Assembly: GCF_000007825.1 (NCBI RefSeq)
Contig: NC_004722.1
Coordinates: forward strand, 908,501-972,500
Direction of reading: 5' to 3'
DNA from: Bacillus cereus ATCC 14579
GTDB lineage: Bacteria > Bacillota > Bacilli > Bacillales > Bacillaceae_G
Length of the DNA: 64,000 nt
Each line of letters begins with the position of its first letter. Positions within the stretch are counted from its first letter, which is position 1. The translations under genes were made by a program, and so were the position numbers. Positions 7,731 through 17,316 of this stretch are shown here, piece after piece. The notes below the pieces were generated by a model, which saw only the letters and a list, made by a program, of their open reading frames with translations, had not been told where the DNA came from and searched no databases.

Positions 7731-9053
7731 TTAACTAGACTTATTATTAACTAATTTATCCCCACCACCAAGCTCCGCCTCAATCTGCGAAGTTTTCGAT
7801 GACTCATCCATACGCCAATACGTAATAAAGCTGATCGCGATACATCCAGCTACGTAGAAGTAGAAGAGTGATTCCATTCCGATACTTTTTAGCCATAATG
7901 CGATGAACTCAGCTGTTCCGCCGAATATCGCGACTGTTAGTGCATATGGTAAACCTACGCCGAGTGCGCGAATTTCAGTTGGGAAGAGTTCTGCTTTTAC
8001 AATTGCATTAATTGATGTGTAACCAGTAACGATAATGAGACCGACCATCATGAGTAAAAATGCTACGATTGGTTCTGTCGTTTTTTCCATGAAGAAGAAG
8101 ATCGGTGCTGTTAGTAATGTTCCGAGAATACCGAATGCCATTAATAGTGGGCGGCGTCCAATTTTATCGGATAATAGCCCTGCAATTGGCTGAAGTACGA
8201 CGAATATAAGTAGTGCGACAAAGTTAATCCAGCTTACAACTTCTTTCGGAAGGCCGACTGTGTTTACCATGAACTTTTGTAAATATGTTGTGTACGTATA
8301 AAATGCAACAGTGCCTCCTAATGTTAGGCCGATTACTGTTAATACTGCTTTCGGATGTTTCATAAGAGCGCGAATGGTTCCTGCGCTTTCACGTTTTTGT
8401 GATTTTATGTTTGAGAACTGCTCCGACTCATCCATCGTGCGGCGAAGCCATAATACAGCTACTGCGCCCATCGCTCCAATAATGAATGGAATACGCCATC
8501 CCCAAGCTTTCATATCTGGTTCGCTTAGTAATTGCTGAAGAACAATTTGAACGCCTAACGCAACCATCTGTCCAGCAACGAGCGTTACATATTGGAAACT
8601 TGAATAAAAACCACGGCGTCCACTACTAGCCATTTCAGATAAATACGTTGCGGAAGTTCCGTACTCTCCACCAAGTGATAATCCTTGTAGTAAACGGGCA
8701 AGAACTAAAATAATTGGCGCCATAATACCGATACTTTCGTAACTCGGTGTACAGGCAATAATTAAAGAACCACCGGCCATAACCGTAATGGAGAGGGTTA
8801 ATGCCGCCCGGCGTCCGTGCCGATCTGCATAGCGTCCCATTAATAAACTTCCGATAGGGCGCATTAAAAATCCAACTGCGAAAATAGCTGCTGTGTTCAG
8901 TAACTGACTCGTTGGATCGCCTTTAGGAAAGAACTCTGCTGAAAAATAAACAGCGAAAGCAGAGTAAACGTACCAGTCGTACCATTCAATTAAATTACCG
9001 ACAGAACCTTTGAAAATATTGCCGGCGACTCGATTAGATTTTACTTGAGCCAT
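7731..9053 (-). CDS. MFS dicarboxylate/alpha-ketoglutarate permease (KgtP-like, MHS family)
   Basis: 440 residues with twelve membrane spans. The metabolite:H+ symporter signature is clear: NLIEWYDWYVYSAFAVYFS in span 1, the loop motif GRYADRHGRR between spans 2 and 3, RLLQGLSLGGEYG in span 4, and GLLSDKIGRRP between the two halves. These import di- or tricarboxylates with protons across the cytoplasmic membrane. GAGGAGG lies 8 bp before the ATG. It is divergent from a carboxylate-sensing two-component system, which probably controls it, and a CcpA-type cre site lies 40 bp upstream. The substrate (alpha-ketoglutarate, citrate or C4 acids) cannot be read from the sequence. Confidence 0.85.
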   Translation of the reverse strand: MAQVKSNRVAGNIFKGSVGNLIEWYDWYVYSAFAVYFSAEFFPKGDPTSQLLNTAAIFAVGFLMRPIGSLLMGRYADRHGRRAALTLSITVMAGGSLIIACTPSYESIGIMAPIILVLARLLQGLSLGGEYGTSATYLSEMASSGRRGFYSSFQYVTLVAGQMVALGVQIVLQQLLSEPDMKAWGWRIPFIIGAMGAVAVLWLRRTMDESEQFSNIKSQKRESAGTIRALMKHPKAVLTVIGLTLGGTVAFYTYTTYLQKFMVNTVGLPKEVVSWINFVALLIFVVLQPIAGLLSDKIGRRPLLMAFGILGTLLTAPIFFFMEKTTEPIVAFLLMMVGLIIVTGYTSINAIVKAELFPTEIRALGVGLPYALTVAIFGGTAEFIALWLKSIGMESLFYFYVAGCIAISFITYWRMDESSKTSQIEAELGGGDKLVNNKSS

Positions 9054-9091
9054 ACTAATTCCTCCTCTTGCTTATAAATAAAATGATAATT

Positions 9092-9107
9092 ATGAAAGCG
9101 TGTTCAT
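9092..9107. promoter_or_regulatory. Probable cre (CcpA) site upstream of the permease
   Basis: ATGAAAGCGTGTTCAT matches the WTGNAANCGNWNNCWW consensus at all but one position. It lies between the divergent permease and sensor-kinase genes, close to the permease start, where CcpA would repress carboxylate uptake during growth on sugar. Confidence 0.6.
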
Positions 9108-9278
9108 TGTAGTTGAATTGTACTGTCCTTTAAATAAAATCTCAATATTATGACAATTTTATTCTTTTTGTACTTTATGTACATGGAGAGTTTTAATAGT
9201 TGCTTCCTTATTCGTTTTGTCATAATAATAGAAAAAGGAGATTGATAGTTTAGAATATTTTATCAAAGGATATGAAGT

Positions 9279-10895
9279 ATGAAGAAATCACGCAAAGTGT
9301 CATTGCAAACGAAAATAGTAAGCTTAATTATTACGTTAATTTTATTTGTCGTTCTCCTGTTAGCGGGAATATTTGTTTACATTCAGTCCGTTGATACGAA
9401 GCACCAAGTGGAACAGTTAGCACTGCAAACAGCTAAATCTCTTTCTTTTATGCCAGCTATAAAAGAGGCTTTTCAAAATAACGAACATAAAAGTACTATC
9501 CAATCCATTGCGGAACAAGTTCGTGAGCAAGCTGGTGCGGATTATGTAATTGTGGAAGATCGCTATGGGGTTATGTATTCACATTCTAATTCGGAGTTGA
9601 TTGGTACAAAGAGTAACAACCCGTATAACTATGAGGCACTTACTTTTGGTGGTTATTATACACTCGAAGGAAATGGTACAAGTGGTCCAGCCTTAATGGC
9701 AAAGGCACCTATTATTGTTCATAACGGAGACTACGATCAAGTCGTAGGCGTTGTGACAGTAGAGTTTTTAATAAAAGGTATTGAATCTAACATATTGAGT
9801 AGAACGAAAGAAATTATCCTCTTTTCATTAGGTGTATTACTAGCTGGAATTGTTGGCGGCATTCTTTTAGCACGTAGTATTCGTAAAGATACACTCGGTT
9901 TAGAGCCGAATGAAATCGCAGCGCTATACCGGGAACGAAGCGCGATACTACTATCTATAAAAGAAGGGATTATCGCCATTGATCAAAACGGTTTTATTAC
10001 GATGATGAACACCTCAGCAGAAGAAATGCTTCATGTAAATGATGATTATATGCAGCAGCACATTTCAAAAGTTTTACCGAATTTTAATATGGAAAGAGTG
10101 CTAGAAACCGATCAAGAAATCGCGTTTCAAGATAAAGTGTTTATTTTAAACATGACACCGATACTCGAAAATAATAGTACGGTAGGCGTTGTATGTAGTT
10201 TTAGAGATAAAACAGAACTGCAAAACTTAGTGAATACGATATCTGAGGTAAGAAAGTATTCAGAGGACTTACGTGCTCAAACGCATGAATTTACAAATAA
10301 ACTTTTCGTCTTATCAGGATTACTTCAGTTAGGACAATACAAGGAAGCGATTGAATTTATCCAACAAGAATCTAACATTCATCAAAGCCAAAACCATATT
10401 TTATTCCATCAAATTCATGATGCAAAAGTACAAGCAATTTTATTAGGAAAAATCGGAACAGCATCTGAGAAGAAAATCGATTTTCATATTGAAGGAGATA
10501 GTGCGCTTCATCCGTTACCAGACCATATAAAAGTTTCACACCTTATTACGATCCTTGGAAACATAATCGACAATGCGTTTGATGCGGTGAGTGAAAGAGA
10601 GGAAAAGAGTGTTTCTTTCTTTGTTACGGATATTGGACGCGATATTGTGTTTGAAGTGATAGATAGCGGGATAGGGATACCGGCAGAAAAAATAACAACC
10701 ATTTTTCGAAAAGGATTTTCAACGAAAGGAACTGATCGTGGTTACGGACTAGCAAATATGAAAGAAATGGTAGATCTGCTAGGGGGAACAATTGAAATTC
10801 AAAACGAGAAAAATGGAGGAGCTATTTTTACAATTTACCTTCCAAAAAACATTGAGAGAAAGTACATGACAAACAGGGGGATGGACATATGTTGA
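9279..10895 (+). CDS. CitS/DcuS-family sensor histidine kinase
   Basis: 538 residues: an N-terminal span (~13-35), an extracytoplasmic sCache/PAS-like domain (~36-178, with QAGADYVIVEDRYGVMYSHS), a second span (~179-198), a cytoplasmic PAS domain (~215-310), and a kinase core. The phospho-acceptor is His336 in RAQTHEFTNKLF. The ATP-binding boxes are NIIDNAFDAV, DSGIGIP and RGYGLANM. This architecture is that of the CitA/DcuS group, which senses citrate or C4-dicarboxylates outside the cell. The stop overlaps the response-regulator start (ATGTTGA). Gene order sensor-regulator-TctC-like protein resembles the citS-citT-yflP arrangement of B. subtilis. Confidence 0.85.
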   Translation: MKKSRKVSLQTKIVSLIITLILFVVLLLAGIFVYIQSVDTKHQVEQLALQTAKSLSFMPAIKEAFQNNEHKSTIQSIAEQVREQAGADYVIVEDRYGVMYSHSNSELIGTKSNNPYNYEALTFGGYYTLEGNGTSGPALMAKAPIIVHNGDYDQVVGVVTVEFLIKGIESNILSRTKEIILFSLGVLLAGIVGGILLARSIRKDTLGLEPNEIAALYRERSAILLSIKEGIIAIDQNGFITMMNTSAEEMLHVNDDYMQQHISKVLPNFNMERVLETDQEIAFQDKVFILNMTPILENNSTVGVVCSFRDKTELQNLVNTISEVRKYSEDLRAQTHEFTNKLFVLSGLLQLGQYKEAIEFIQQESNIHQSQNHILFHQIHDAKVQAILLGKIGTASEKKIDFHIEGDSALHPLPDHIKVSHLITILGNIIDNAFDAVSEREEKSVSFFVTDIGRDIVFEVIDSGIGIPAEKITTIFRKGFSTKGTDRGYGLANMKEMVDLLGGTIEIQNEKNGGAIFTIYLPKNIERKYMTNRGMDIC

Positions 10896-11566
10896 AGGTT
10901 GCAATTGCAGAAGATGATTTCCGCGTCGCGCAAATTCAAGAGGAGTTTTTATCGAAAATAAAGGACGTAACAGTGATTGGAAAAGCATTGAACGCGAAAG
11001 AGACGATAGAACTACTACAAAAGGAAGAAATCGACTTGCTTCTATTAGATAACTATTTACCAGATGGAATCGGAACAGACTTATTGCCACAAATTCATGC
11101 TGACTTTCCAAACGTCGACGTCATTATGGTAACAGCGGCGAATGAAAACTATATGTTAGAAAAAGCAATTCGAAATGGCGTAAGCAACTACCTTATAAAA
11201 CCAGTCACGTTAGAAAAATTTGTTCGCACAATTGAAGACTATAAAAGAAAGAAGCAACTATTACATAGTAACAATGAGGTAAATCAAGCACTCATCGATA
11301 ACTTCTTCGGGACTTCGCAAACACAAGACATAAAAAACTTACCGACAGGTGTTGATCCGTTAACACTGCAAAAAGTGAAAGGAATTATAAAAGGATTCGA
11401 AGAGGGCATTACAATAGAAGAAATGGGAGAACAAATGGGGGCCTCCAGAACAACCGCAAGAAGATACTTAGAATATTTAGTAGCGACAAACGAATGTACA
11501 GTAGAGTACAAATACGGCATTATCGGACGACCAGAACGAAAATACCGAATAGGACGAGGACTATGA
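10889..11566 (+). CDS. CitB/CitT-family response regulator
   Basis: 225 residues. The receiver domain has the acidic pair Asp9-Asp10, phospho-acceptor Asp54 in LLLDNYLPDG, and the conserved Lys in YLIKPVT. The C-terminal half carries a winged-helix of the CitB type (GITIEEMGEQMGASRTTARR, then YLEYLVATNECTVEYKYG). It overlaps the kinase gene by 7 bp and would activate the divergent permease and perhaps its own operon. The specific ligand system (citrate versus C4 acids) is unresolved. Confidence 0.85.
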   Translation: MLKVAIAEDDFRVAQIQEEFLSKIKDVTVIGKALNAKETIELLQKEEIDLLLLDNYLPDGIGTDLLPQIHADFPNVDVIMVTAANENYMLEKAIRNGVSNYLIKPVTLEKFVRTIEDYKRKKQLLHSNNEVNQALIDNFFGTSQTQDIKNLPTGVDPLTLQKVKGIIKGFEEGITIEEMGEQMGASRTTARRYLEYLVATNECTVEYKYGIIGRPERKYRIGRGL

Positions 11567-12576
11567 AAAAACGATTATTACTATGTATATGGATCATGAC
11601 AGGAGTACTAGTTGGTTGTTCCGTAGAAAAAACGAACACAAATAAAGTAAACATAGACAAAGTAGAAATCGTTGCGCCAAACGTTCAAGGAGCAGGATGG
11701 GACTTAACGGCACGAGCGATGCAAAAAACACTAACGGAAGAAAAAATCTTCACAAAACCAATCACTGTCACAAACAAAGTAGGTGGCAGCGGTGATGTCG
11801 GATGGAAATATACGAAACAAAAAGGTGGTCACGTACTGGCGATTAACTCAAGCTTACTCATAACGAACAACCTACTAGGCCACAGTAAACTAACATATAA
11901 AGACTTCACGCCGCTCGCGACACTTGCATCAGACTGGGAAGTCGTTGTCGTATCAAAAGACTCGAACATAGAAAACGCAAACCAACTAATGGAACAACTA
12001 AAACAAAACAAGAAAAACTTCAAAATCGGCGTTGCCCCAGGCCTAGGAAACGACGATCACCTATCCTTCGTACAAGTAAGCAAAGCATTCGGCATAAACC
12101 CTGCCGAGCTACAATTCTTCGTCTACGAAAACAAAGAAAAAATCATAAGTGCTCTAACGAACAAACAAATAAACGCCGCAACCATGACCCTATCCGAAGC
12201 CGAAAAACAATACAAAGCTGGCAAAATAAAAATACTAGCCGTATCCGCACCAAAACGGATAGACCGACTACCACAAATCCCAACATGGAAAGAACAAGGA
12301 ATCGACGTCATATTCCAGCACTGGAAAGGAATTATGGGCCCAAAAGATATGACGGAGGAAGAGGTTGCTTATTGGGATGATGTGATTAAGCGGATGGTGG
12401 AGAGTGATAGTTGGAAGGGGATTTTGAGGGAGCGGGGTTGGGAGAGTTTTTATAAGGGGAGTGGGGAGAGTAGTGGGTGGTATGGGGGAATGATTAAAAC
12501 TGAAAAAGTGGACGAAGAAGGGAGTTATCGGATGAGATTTTTGGGCCTTTTTATAGGAAACTTAATATATAGTTAG
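11563..12576 (+). CDS. TctC/Bug-family substrate-binding lipoprotein, C-terminus altered
   Basis: 337 residues from the ATG at 11563, which overlaps the regulator stop (ATGA); upstream in-frame starts lie inside the regulator. A lipoprotein signal ends in VLVGC (Cys near 19). The mature part shows the Bug pattern: VEIVAPNVQGAGWDLTARAM, VGGSGDVGWKY, FKIGVAPGLGNDDH, LAVSAPKRIDRLPQIPTWKE. Such proteins capture tricarboxylates for TctAB permeases. No tctA or tctB follows. From about 12350 base use flips from A/C-rich to G/T-rich, and the last ~25 residues (RMRFLGLFIGNLIYS) do not look like a family C-terminus. It could alternatively act as a sensor accessory for the kinase. Confidence 0.75.
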   Translation: MKKRLLLCIWIMTGVLVGCSVEKTNTNKVNIDKVEIVAPNVQGAGWDLTARAMQKTLTEEKIFTKPITVTNKVGGSGDVGWKYTKQKGGHVLAINSSLLITNNLLGHSKLTYKDFTPLATLASDWEVVVVSKDSNIENANQLMEQLKQNKKNFKIGVAPGLGNDDHLSFVQVSKAFGINPAELQFFVYENKEKIISALTNKQINAATMTLSEAEKQYKAGKIKILAVSAPKRIDRLPQIPTWKEQGIDVIFQHWKGIMGPKDMTEEEVAYWDDVIKRMVESDSWKGILRERGWESFYKGSGESSGWYGGMIKTEKVDEEGSYRMRFLGLFIGNLIYS

Positions 12577-12927
12577 AAGACAAATTTTTTATGGTATAGA
12601 TATTGAGATGCATTTTCGGATTTTGATAGATATTTTTATGAGAATTTATATATGTTTATTATATAATTAAAGAGGGGAGTAATTTGTTGATATAGTACTC
12701 AGAAAGATTTAATATTATTTTTAGTTGAGCATTAATGGGAAGTTTCCGAAACCATCCGTTTTATGGTGTTATTTAGTATGGAGGGGCTAGATGTTTTGTG
12801 GAGGGTGTTAGTGTTATAGGAAATGTAATATATAAATATGATTAAAGGACAAAGTTAGATAAAATAATATTGTTTTTATTCATATTTATTGAGGAATGTT
12901 TCGTGTGATTAAAAAGGAGTGGATTAT
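12577..12927. other. Gene-free junction at the left edge of the defence island
   Basis: 351 bp, AT-rich, no reading frame or repeat that I can support. It joins the truncated-looking carboxylate operon to the restriction genes and probably carries the promoter for the latter. Confidence 0.4.
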
Positions 12928-14664
12928 TTGTATTTTTCAGCAACTTTATTTAATAAATATTATAAACTTCTTGGAACAAATGATGAAGGTAAATTAAATC
13001 TTGAAAGAACATCTTCTTTAGCATATTTTTTAGCATTAGATCAAATGCAAAAAGATGAGGAAGAACCCAATGCAGTTATTAATATGTATAAAGATTCTCT
13101 TTCAAGAAAAAATTTCATGGAAAAAGTAGGAGAAATTTTTGTCATTGCTAAAAATGGAAGTTTTGAATATCAAGCAAATATCTTAGGGTGTATCAACAAG
13201 GTGGAAGGTGGAGGCAATTCTATGTCTTCTAAGACTGGTAAAAACTTTCTTTCTACACAGGTAATATCAGCTTCTTCTAGCCCTAATCCAGTCGGGTATC
13301 CTAAACGACCAGCAGCGAGCTTTATTCTCGAATTAGGATTTGAAATTGAAGGGCATAAACATGGTATTAAAAAATCTGATAGTTGGAAAAATAACTTGAT
13401 GAAATTTATCGAATTTAGGAAATGTGGAACTGATACGTTTCCCTTAATTGTCTTTCTTTTAAGGGATAAGCAGTTGAATAATAACTTGGATTTTAATAAT
13501 GCTATAAGAGAAGGGTTAGGAAGTGCATATACACAAGCTGTAGTAGATTACCTCATAGTAAATGCTCAGGTTCCAAGTTTAGTATGGGATGATTTACAAA
13601 ACTTTGCTACTGCCCCGTTTACGATAGATGAATTAGATACAGAATTATTCATGCAAGATCAACCAGAAACAAATAACTTGCAACCAACTGTTCAAGTCAA
13701 AGAGTTTAAAGAAATAGAAATTCCAAATGATATCTCAAGAAATAGAATAGTTTATGGAGCGCCTGGAACGGGAAAAAGTTATAAACTTAATAAGGACGCT
13801 AAAGAATTTTTCCCGGATGATGATTTATACATAAGGGTTACTTTATATCCTAATTACAGTTATAGTCAATTTGTTGGTACATATAAGCCTACTCCAATAT
13901 ATAAAGATGTTGAAGGAGAATTTTATAAATCTGATATGGTAACATCAATAGGACATGGTAAAGAACCCTTAATTGATTACACATTTGTACCTGGACCATT
14001 CCTTATTCAATTGGTTAATGCTTTAAAATACCCCAAATCAAATTTTGTCATAATTATTGAAGAAATAAATAGAGCAAATGCTGCTGCTGTATTTGGTGAT
14101 GTGTTTCAACTTTTAGACCGCAAGGATGACGGAGAGAGCGAATACACTATTACTTTTAATGCAGATGTGACAAATTATTTGCGAAAAGAAGGTATTTTTG
14201 ATTTGCAGATAAAAATACCAAAAAATTTATATATTTGGGCTACTATGAACAGTGCTGATCAGGGAGTAACCCCTTTAGATACCGCCTTTAAGAGAAGATG
14301 GTCATTTGAGTACATGCCTATTGATGCAGGGGAAGGAGCAGTTTCGAGCCTTGAAATGGAATTGAAATTTTTAGAGAATCCGATACTATGGAATAAATTC
14401 CGGAAAATTTTAAACCAAAAATTAAAAGAACTTATGGTTCCTGAAGATAAACTAATCGGGCCGTTTTTCATGAAATCATACGAATTAAGTAATCCAGAGA
14501 GTTTTAAAAACAAACTTCTTCTTTACTTAAGAGATGATGTTCTTAGGCATAATGCGACAAAATTCTTTAAGCATCAAACTTTCTCGGATATCGTCACTGC
14601 TTACGATCAAGGTGGTAATATCTTCAGAACTATTTCAAAGGAAGAGTTAGTAAGAAGTGAATAA
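12928..14664 (+). CDS. McrB-type AAA+ GTPase subunit of a LlaJI-like restriction system
   Basis: About 578 residues. I prefer the TTG at 12928 because AAAGGAG lies 8-9 bp upstream; the GTG at 12919 overlaps that site. The N-terminal ~250 residues are a DNA-recognition-like region. The motor follows: Walker A GAPGTGKS (277-284), Walker B FVIIIEEINRA, a sensor region with TMNSADQGVTPLDTAFKRRW, and a C-terminal helical part. The MNSAD motif is the McrB version of the MNTAD guanine-specific signature, so the motor should use GTP. It overlaps the nuclease gene by 8 bp and would translocate DNA for that subunit. Confidence 0.8.
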   Translation: MYFSATLFNKYYKLLGTNDEGKLNLERTSSLAYFLALDQMQKDEEEPNAVINMYKDSLSRKNFMEKVGEIFVIAKNGSFEYQANILGCINKVEGGGNSMSSKTGKNFLSTQVISASSSPNPVGYPKRPAASFILELGFEIEGHKHGIKKSDSWKNNLMKFIEFRKCGTDTFPLIVFLLRDKQLNNNLDFNNAIREGLGSAYTQAVVDYLIVNAQVPSLVWDDLQNFATAPFTIDELDTELFMQDQPETNNLQPTVQVKEFKEIEIPNDISRNRIVYGAPGTGKSYKLNKDAKEFFPDDDLYIRVTLYPNYSYSQFVGTYKPTPIYKDVEGEFYKSDMVTSIGHGKEPLIDYTFVPGPFLIQLVNALKYPKSNFVIIIEEINRANAAAVFGDVFQLLDRKDDGESEYTITFNADVTNYLRKEGIFDLQIKIPKNLYIWATMNSADQGVTPLDTAFKRRWSFEYMPIDAGEGAVSSLEMELKFLENPILWNKFRKILNQKLKELMVPEDKLIGPFFMKSYELSNPESFKNKLLLYLRDDVLRHNATKFFKHQTFSDIVTAYDQGGNIFRTISKEELVRSE

Positions 14665-15991
14665 TATAAGTTTAAAACCCAAGTATTTATTTGAAGGGAA
14701 ACGATATTCCACTATTTACATCGAAGAGCATATTGATAAAGAATTTGTAGAAAAATTAAAAGCTAATAGAATTTGTCGTGAAGAAAAGAACCAATTAATT
14801 TTTTGCTTTGTAGGATTAATTGTTTATAAAAATAAATATTTATTTGTTTTTCCTAAATATATAGATTATGCTACTGAAGATGAAATCTTATCTAAGAAAA
14901 TGAAGCTAATCTGCCAACTCCTAAATAAATATGGTATTTTTAACTCAACTTATGATAACACTGATTTCTTAATTAATAACATTGAGGATAAATTTATAAG
15001 TACTTTTGCAATTTCACGCTTTTTGTTGGAAGACTATTTGCGTAATGGATACTACTCAAAAAAAATTACTGATGTGGGCATTAATGAAGATGGAGAAATT
15101 ATTTGGGAAAAAACCGTAAGCGAGATTAACCCTTATTATGTAAAAGGTGTTCCTTATTATTTGGATACATTTAATACCAGACAATTGGATGATGAAACTA
15201 ACATAATTATTCACATTCATAAATGGGCTATATCATATTGTACTGAGGCCTTCGCTTATTTACAAGGCATTGATAATTTGGATTTTGAACGAATGAATGT
15301 TGATTTGGCTGAAATTGGAGAAGTGGAGTATCTTGTTAATGTTTTAGAAAGGGAGTTACAAATTACGTTTTTAGATGAGAAAATGATTCTTTTAAAAGCG
15401 CTTATAGCACTAATAAAGAAGAGAACACATTCGAAATTAACGGAGTTAGATATTTATGGTACAAGAGAATTTGAATATATATGGGAAAAAGTATGTGGCT
15501 ATGTTTTCGATAACGAAATTTCTCAGTATGAAAATTTTCTCGAGAAACCTAAATGGACTGACTTTAATGCTATGCAGCTTATAACGAAAAAGACATTTAG
15601 GCCCGATATAATTAAAACCTATATTGATATTCAAAGGTATTTTTTGATTCTAGATGCAAAATACTATAATATAAGATTTAAGGAGGGGGACCTTAAAGGA
15701 AACCCTGGTGTAAATGATATAGCAAAACAGTTATTATATGAACAAGCATTATCAGCTTATACTAAGGGAAGCATTACAAGGAACATGTTTCTTTTCCCTT
15801 ATGATAAAGATGAATTATTTGATGTTTTTGGAAATGCTAATTTGGATTTTATGAAGATGGATCCTGTAATATTGGTTTTTCTTTCAGCGGATAAAATATA
15901 TAAGAGTTACTTAAATGAAGATGTATTTACTTTAGATGAATATAGGCAATTAGAAGCTAAGATACTAAAGTCAAAATGCCTGATTATGTAA
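14657..15991 (+). CDS. LlaJI-family restriction endonuclease subunit (McrC-like)
   Basis: 444 residues. The N-terminal part (RYSTIYIEEHIDKEFVEKL, then LIFCFVGLIVYKNKYLFVFP) matches the start of LlaJI-type nucleases. A PD-(D/E)XK core is visible near residues 312-340: FRPDIIKTYIDIQRYF followed by LILDAKYYNIRF, giving Asp and the D-A-K pair. It would form the cutting subunit of a complex with the upstream GTPase. In LlaJI and the related BsuMI system two such subunits cut DNA that lacks protective C5-cytosine methylation; the methylase gene follows. Start and stop overlap or abut neighbours, so the three genes form one unit. Confidence 0.75.
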   Translation: MNNISLKPKYLFEGKRYSTIYIEEHIDKEFVEKLKANRICREEKNQLIFCFVGLIVYKNKYLFVFPKYIDYATEDEILSKKMKLICQLLNKYGIFNSTYDNTDFLINNIEDKFISTFAISRFLLEDYLRNGYYSKKITDVGINEDGEIIWEKTVSEINPYYVKGVPYYLDTFNTRQLDDETNIIIHIHKWAISYCTEAFAYLQGIDNLDFERMNVDLAEIGEVEYLVNVLERELQITFLDEKMILLKALIALIKKRTHSKLTELDIYGTREFEYIWEKVCGYVFDNEISQYENFLEKPKWTDFNAMQLITKKTFRPDIIKTYIDIQRYFLILDAKYYNIRFKEGDLKGNPGVNDIAKQLLYEQALSAYTKGSITRNMFLFPYDKDELFDVFGNANLDFMKMDPVILVFLSADKIYKSYLNEDVFTLDEYRQLEAKILKSKCLIM

Positions 15992-16108
15992 TAATAAACA
16001 ATTAGATAAATAAGCCAGAAAATCTCTGTGATTCTTATTACTTATAAAATGAGTTAAAATAGGATACAATATAGAGAATTGGGCTTATTTTTTTTTGGAG
16101 TTGATACT

Positions 16109-17200
16109 ATGGTAAGAAAACAAGAGAAATTGAAAGTTGTTTCTCTATTTAGTGGATGTGGTGGACTAGATTTAGGTTTAGAACAAGCCGGATTCGAGAT
16201 TTTATGGGCGAATGATGTTGATAAACACGCTGTGGAAATATATAAACATAATATTGGAAAGATTGTAGAAGGAGATATAACAAAGATTAGTGAAGAAGAA
16301 ATCCCTTCATGTGATGTTTTAACCGCCGGATTCCCCTGTCAACCATTTTCTAGTGCTGGAAACAGAAAAGGAGTAATGGATGAGAGGGGTACATTATTTG
16401 AAGAATGTATTCGTGTAATTAAAGCTAAAAAGCCATTGGTTGTGTTATTTGAGAATGTTCGTGGCATACTTACAACTAAAAATTTAGATGGATCATTATT
16501 GTTGGATTCTATTGTTTCGATTTTGGACGAGTTGGATCCTGGTTATAATGTTGAATATAAGTTGTTGAAAGCGAGTGATTACGGTGTTCCCCAACAAAGA
16601 TACAGAGTGATTTTTGTTGCTTTTAGGAAAGATTTAGATGTGAATTATAAATTTCCATTGCCGACATATGATTCATCCGATCCAAGTTTAACAGTTGGAC
16701 ATGCTATTAATATTCCTTTAAATACACCAAATCAGGATGAGGTATGGACTCTTTCTCCACAATCAAATAAATTAATCCCTTACATTAAAGAGGGAGGCTC
16801 ATGGAAAAATATACCTTATGAAATTTTGCCAGAGCGTTTAAAGAAGATTAGAGATGATATAAAGAGATATAGAGCACCTAACTTTTACAGAAGGTTTGCT
16901 AGAAACGAAATAAATGGAACAATCACAGCAGCAGCAACACCTGAAAATTGCGGAATTATTCATCCTTTAGAAGACAGAAGATATTCAGTTAGGGAAATTG
17001 CAAGGATTCAATCTTTTCCAGATGATTTTATCTTTGTAGGAGAATCTATACAAGCTAAATATAGGGTTATTGGAAATGCAGTTCCTCCTCTTTTAGCCAA
17101 AGAAATTGGGATCTCGATTTTAAAGCATTTAGAGAATATTGAGGATGAAAAACTAGAAGAAGCAAGAAAGGGTTACAAACAACTAACTCTTGAATTTTAA
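16109..17200 (+). CDS. DNA (cytosine-5) methyltransferase of the LlaJI-like system
   Basis: 363 residues from the ATG at 16109, which has TTTGGAG 8 bp upstream; the longer TTG frame at 16079 is less likely. C5-methylase motifs in order: I, VSLFSGCGGLDLGLEQAGFE; IV, GFPCQPFSSAGN with catalytic Cys77; VI, FENVRG; VIII, QQRYRVIF; a target-recognition segment (~175-275); IX/X, RIQSFPDDF and VIGNAVPP. It would methylate the site recognised by the restriction complex, protecting host DNA. Known LlaJI systems carry two methylases; only one is seen here. A strong terminator follows. Confidence 0.9.
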   Translation: MVRKQEKLKVVSLFSGCGGLDLGLEQAGFEILWANDVDKHAVEIYKHNIGKIVEGDITKISEEEIPSCDVLTAGFPCQPFSSAGNRKGVMDERGTLFEECIRVIKAKKPLVVLFENVRGILTTKNLDGSLLLDSIVSILDELDPGYNVEYKLLKASDYGVPQQRYRVIFVAFRKDLDVNYKFPLPTYDSSDPSLTVGHAINIPLNTPNQDEVWTLSPQSNKLIPYIKEGGSWKNIPYEILPERLKKIRDDIKRYRAPNFYRRFARNEINGTITAAATPENCGIIHPLEDRRYSVREIARIQSFPDDFIFVGESIQAKYRVIGNAVPPLLAKEIGISILKHLENIEDEKLEEARKGYKQLTLEF

Positions 17201-17280
17201 ATTGGTAATGCGTGATTATCATCTTTTTATAATTAAAATAGGCTGCTATTAATCAAATAAGATGAGTAGTTGATTAAATA

Positions 17281-17316
17281 AAAAACGTAGGAAGTTTCTC
17301 TTTTCCTACGTTTTTT
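17281..17316 (+). terminator. Terminator of the restriction-modification operon
   Basis: AAAACGTAGGAA / TTCCTACGTTTTTT stem-loop with a T6 tail, 80 bp after the methylase stop. Confidence 0.85.

Noticed and set aside
12928..15991. A plain McrBC system
   Set aside because: The second subunit matches LlaJI-type nucleases and a protecting C5 methylase is encoded next, whereas McrBC cuts methylated DNA and would conflict with it.
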